Assembly: GCA_020027655.1 (NCBI GenBank)
Contig: JAHKKJ010000023.1
Coordinates: 1-15,683 of the forward strand
Length of the DNA stretch: 15,683 bases
Source of the DNA: Deltaproteobacteria bacterium
Lineage (GTDB): Bacteria > Desulfobacterota > Binatia > UBA9968
Direction of reading: 5' to 3'
Part shown: one piece after another, positions 15,135 to 15,683 of the stretch
How positions within the stretch are numbered: the first letter of the stretch is position 1
Layout: the number at the start of each line of letters is the position of its first letter
Position numbers and translations under genes: made by a program
Notes under the pieces: model-generated
What the model was told of the DNA's origin: nothing
Seen by the model: the letters and a program-made list of their open reading frames with translations, nothing else
Databases searched by the model: none

Positions 15135-15683
15135 TCAGTGCGTTGCTGGATGTGCCGCTATGCTCTCGTGTTCGTCTTCGTGGTTAGCGGCCGATGTCAC
15201 GTTGTTTCCTGCTCCGAGCTTAATTATCTTATCTTTAAATTGTTGCAGATCCTTTGTAGCGTTTCTCGTGTCAACGACCAATTTGGAGGCAGCTATGATT
15301 CTTCGAAAATCATAGGCGCTATGATCCGTGAGAATGATGATGCAATCCTGACTTTCGATGTTGGCCGATGTTAACTCCACCGATTTCAAATTGTTACCAT
15401 TCAATCTTAACGTGGCAACGAAAGGATCGTTGTAGGATAGGATAGCGCCCTTCTCGATTAGCATTCGCATCACGTCGAGCGCGGGAGATTCCCGGCAATC
15501 GCTGACATTTTTCTTGTAAGCGACGCCAAGAATCAAAACCTTCGATCCCCGAATACTTTTTGAAAAACGGTTAAGCCCCTCGCCAACTAGGCTCGTGACC
15601 ACGGAAGGCATCATGCCGTTGATTTCGGCTGCCAAACCGATAAATCGAGCCTGAAAATTCAGTGCCTTGAGCTTCCAAGCGAG
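15135..15683 (-). CDS. Nucleotide-sugar dehydrogenase, C-terminal part (UDP-GlcNAc/UDP-Glc 6-dehydrogenase family), cut by window edge
   Basis: The reading frame stays open to the window's right end, giving 182 codons of the C-terminal portion. The residues before the internal TTG at 15635 read ...LKALNFQARFIGLAAEING, which fits the central helix of the UDP-GlcNAc 6-dehydrogenase (WbpA/TviB-like) group, so this is a truncated view, not a short gene. The UDP-binding C-terminal domain is seen: SKVLILGVAYKKNVSDCRESPALDVMRMLIEKGA, YNDPF, CIIILTDHSAYD and VVDTRNA. The NAD-binding domain and catalytic cysteine lie beyond the edge. The product makes UDP-sugar uronic acids for surface polysaccharide. 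The last 23 or so residues form a His/Glu-rich tail (HEDEHESIAAHPATH) past the usual family end. The gene is convergent with secA. Confidence 0.88.
   Translation of the reverse strand, partial: LAWKLKALNFQARFIGLAAEINGMMPSVVTSLVGEGLNRFSKSIRGSKVLILGVAYKKNVSDCRESPALDVMRMLIEKGAILSYNDPFVATLRLNGNNLKSVELTSANIESQDCIIILTDHSAYDFRRIIAASKLVVDTRNATKDLQQFKDKIIKLGAGNNVTSAANHEDEHESIAAHPATH

Noticed and set aside
15633..15635. TTG as the true start of the dehydrogenase
   Set aside because: The frame continues open to the window edge with family-like sequence upstream, so the gene is truncated by the window, not short.

Overview
The window is gene-dense, moderately GC-rich chromosomal DNA from a Gram-negative (diderm) bacterium. 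The evidence is a Pal-type outer-membrane lipoprotein, a periplasmic Slt-type lytic transglycosylase, glutamate racemase and SecA. Together with an orphan CoxG-like protein and a spore-photoproduct-lyase-like radical SAM enzyme, the style resembles uncultured 'deltaproteobacterial' lineages (Desulfobacterota, Binatota, Methylomirabilota and similar). That placement is inference from gene content; no rRNA or other taxonomic marker was available to test it. No tRNA, rRNA, CRISPR array, insertion sequence or phage gene was seen.

Left half (65-7341), all on the minus strand and transcribed right to left. Slt lytic transglycosylase, a class-I glutamine-amidotransferase-like hydrolase (peptidase C26) and a seven-transmembrane PAS-GAF histidine kinase form a tight operon: a 4-base ATGA overlap, then a gap of about 21 bases. 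After 118 bases comes an alpha/beta hydrolase. After another 254 bases, behind a near-consensus sigma70-type promoter (TTGACA, 17 bases, CACAAT), comes the pal-like lipoprotein gene. No tolB, ybgF/cpoB or response-regulator gene is present in the window.

Right half (7530-15050), all on the plus strand, diverging from slt across about 190 bases. The order is CoxG-like SRPBCC protein, family-2 glycosyltransferase, an unrecognised 190-residue protein, an SPL-like radical SAM protein, murI and secA. The glycosyltransferase and the unknown gene overlap by 92 bases; the unknown, radical SAM and murI genes are spaced by 1 and 9 bases. SecA is unusually large (1199 aa) because of a roughly 280-residue charged helical insertion in nucleotide-binding domain 2, plus a smaller N-terminal insertion. 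At the right edge a nucleotide-sugar dehydrogenase (minus strand, convergent with secA) is cut by the window end.

The common theme is the cell envelope: D-glutamate supply (MurI), murein cleavage (Slt), outer-membrane anchoring (Pal), export (SecA), and sugar activation and transfer (dehydrogenase, GT2). The less ordinary items are the expanded SecA variable subdomain and the GT2 / unknown / SPL-like cassette, whose radical SAM member appears to lack the hydrogen-donor cysteine of true spore photoproduct lyase.
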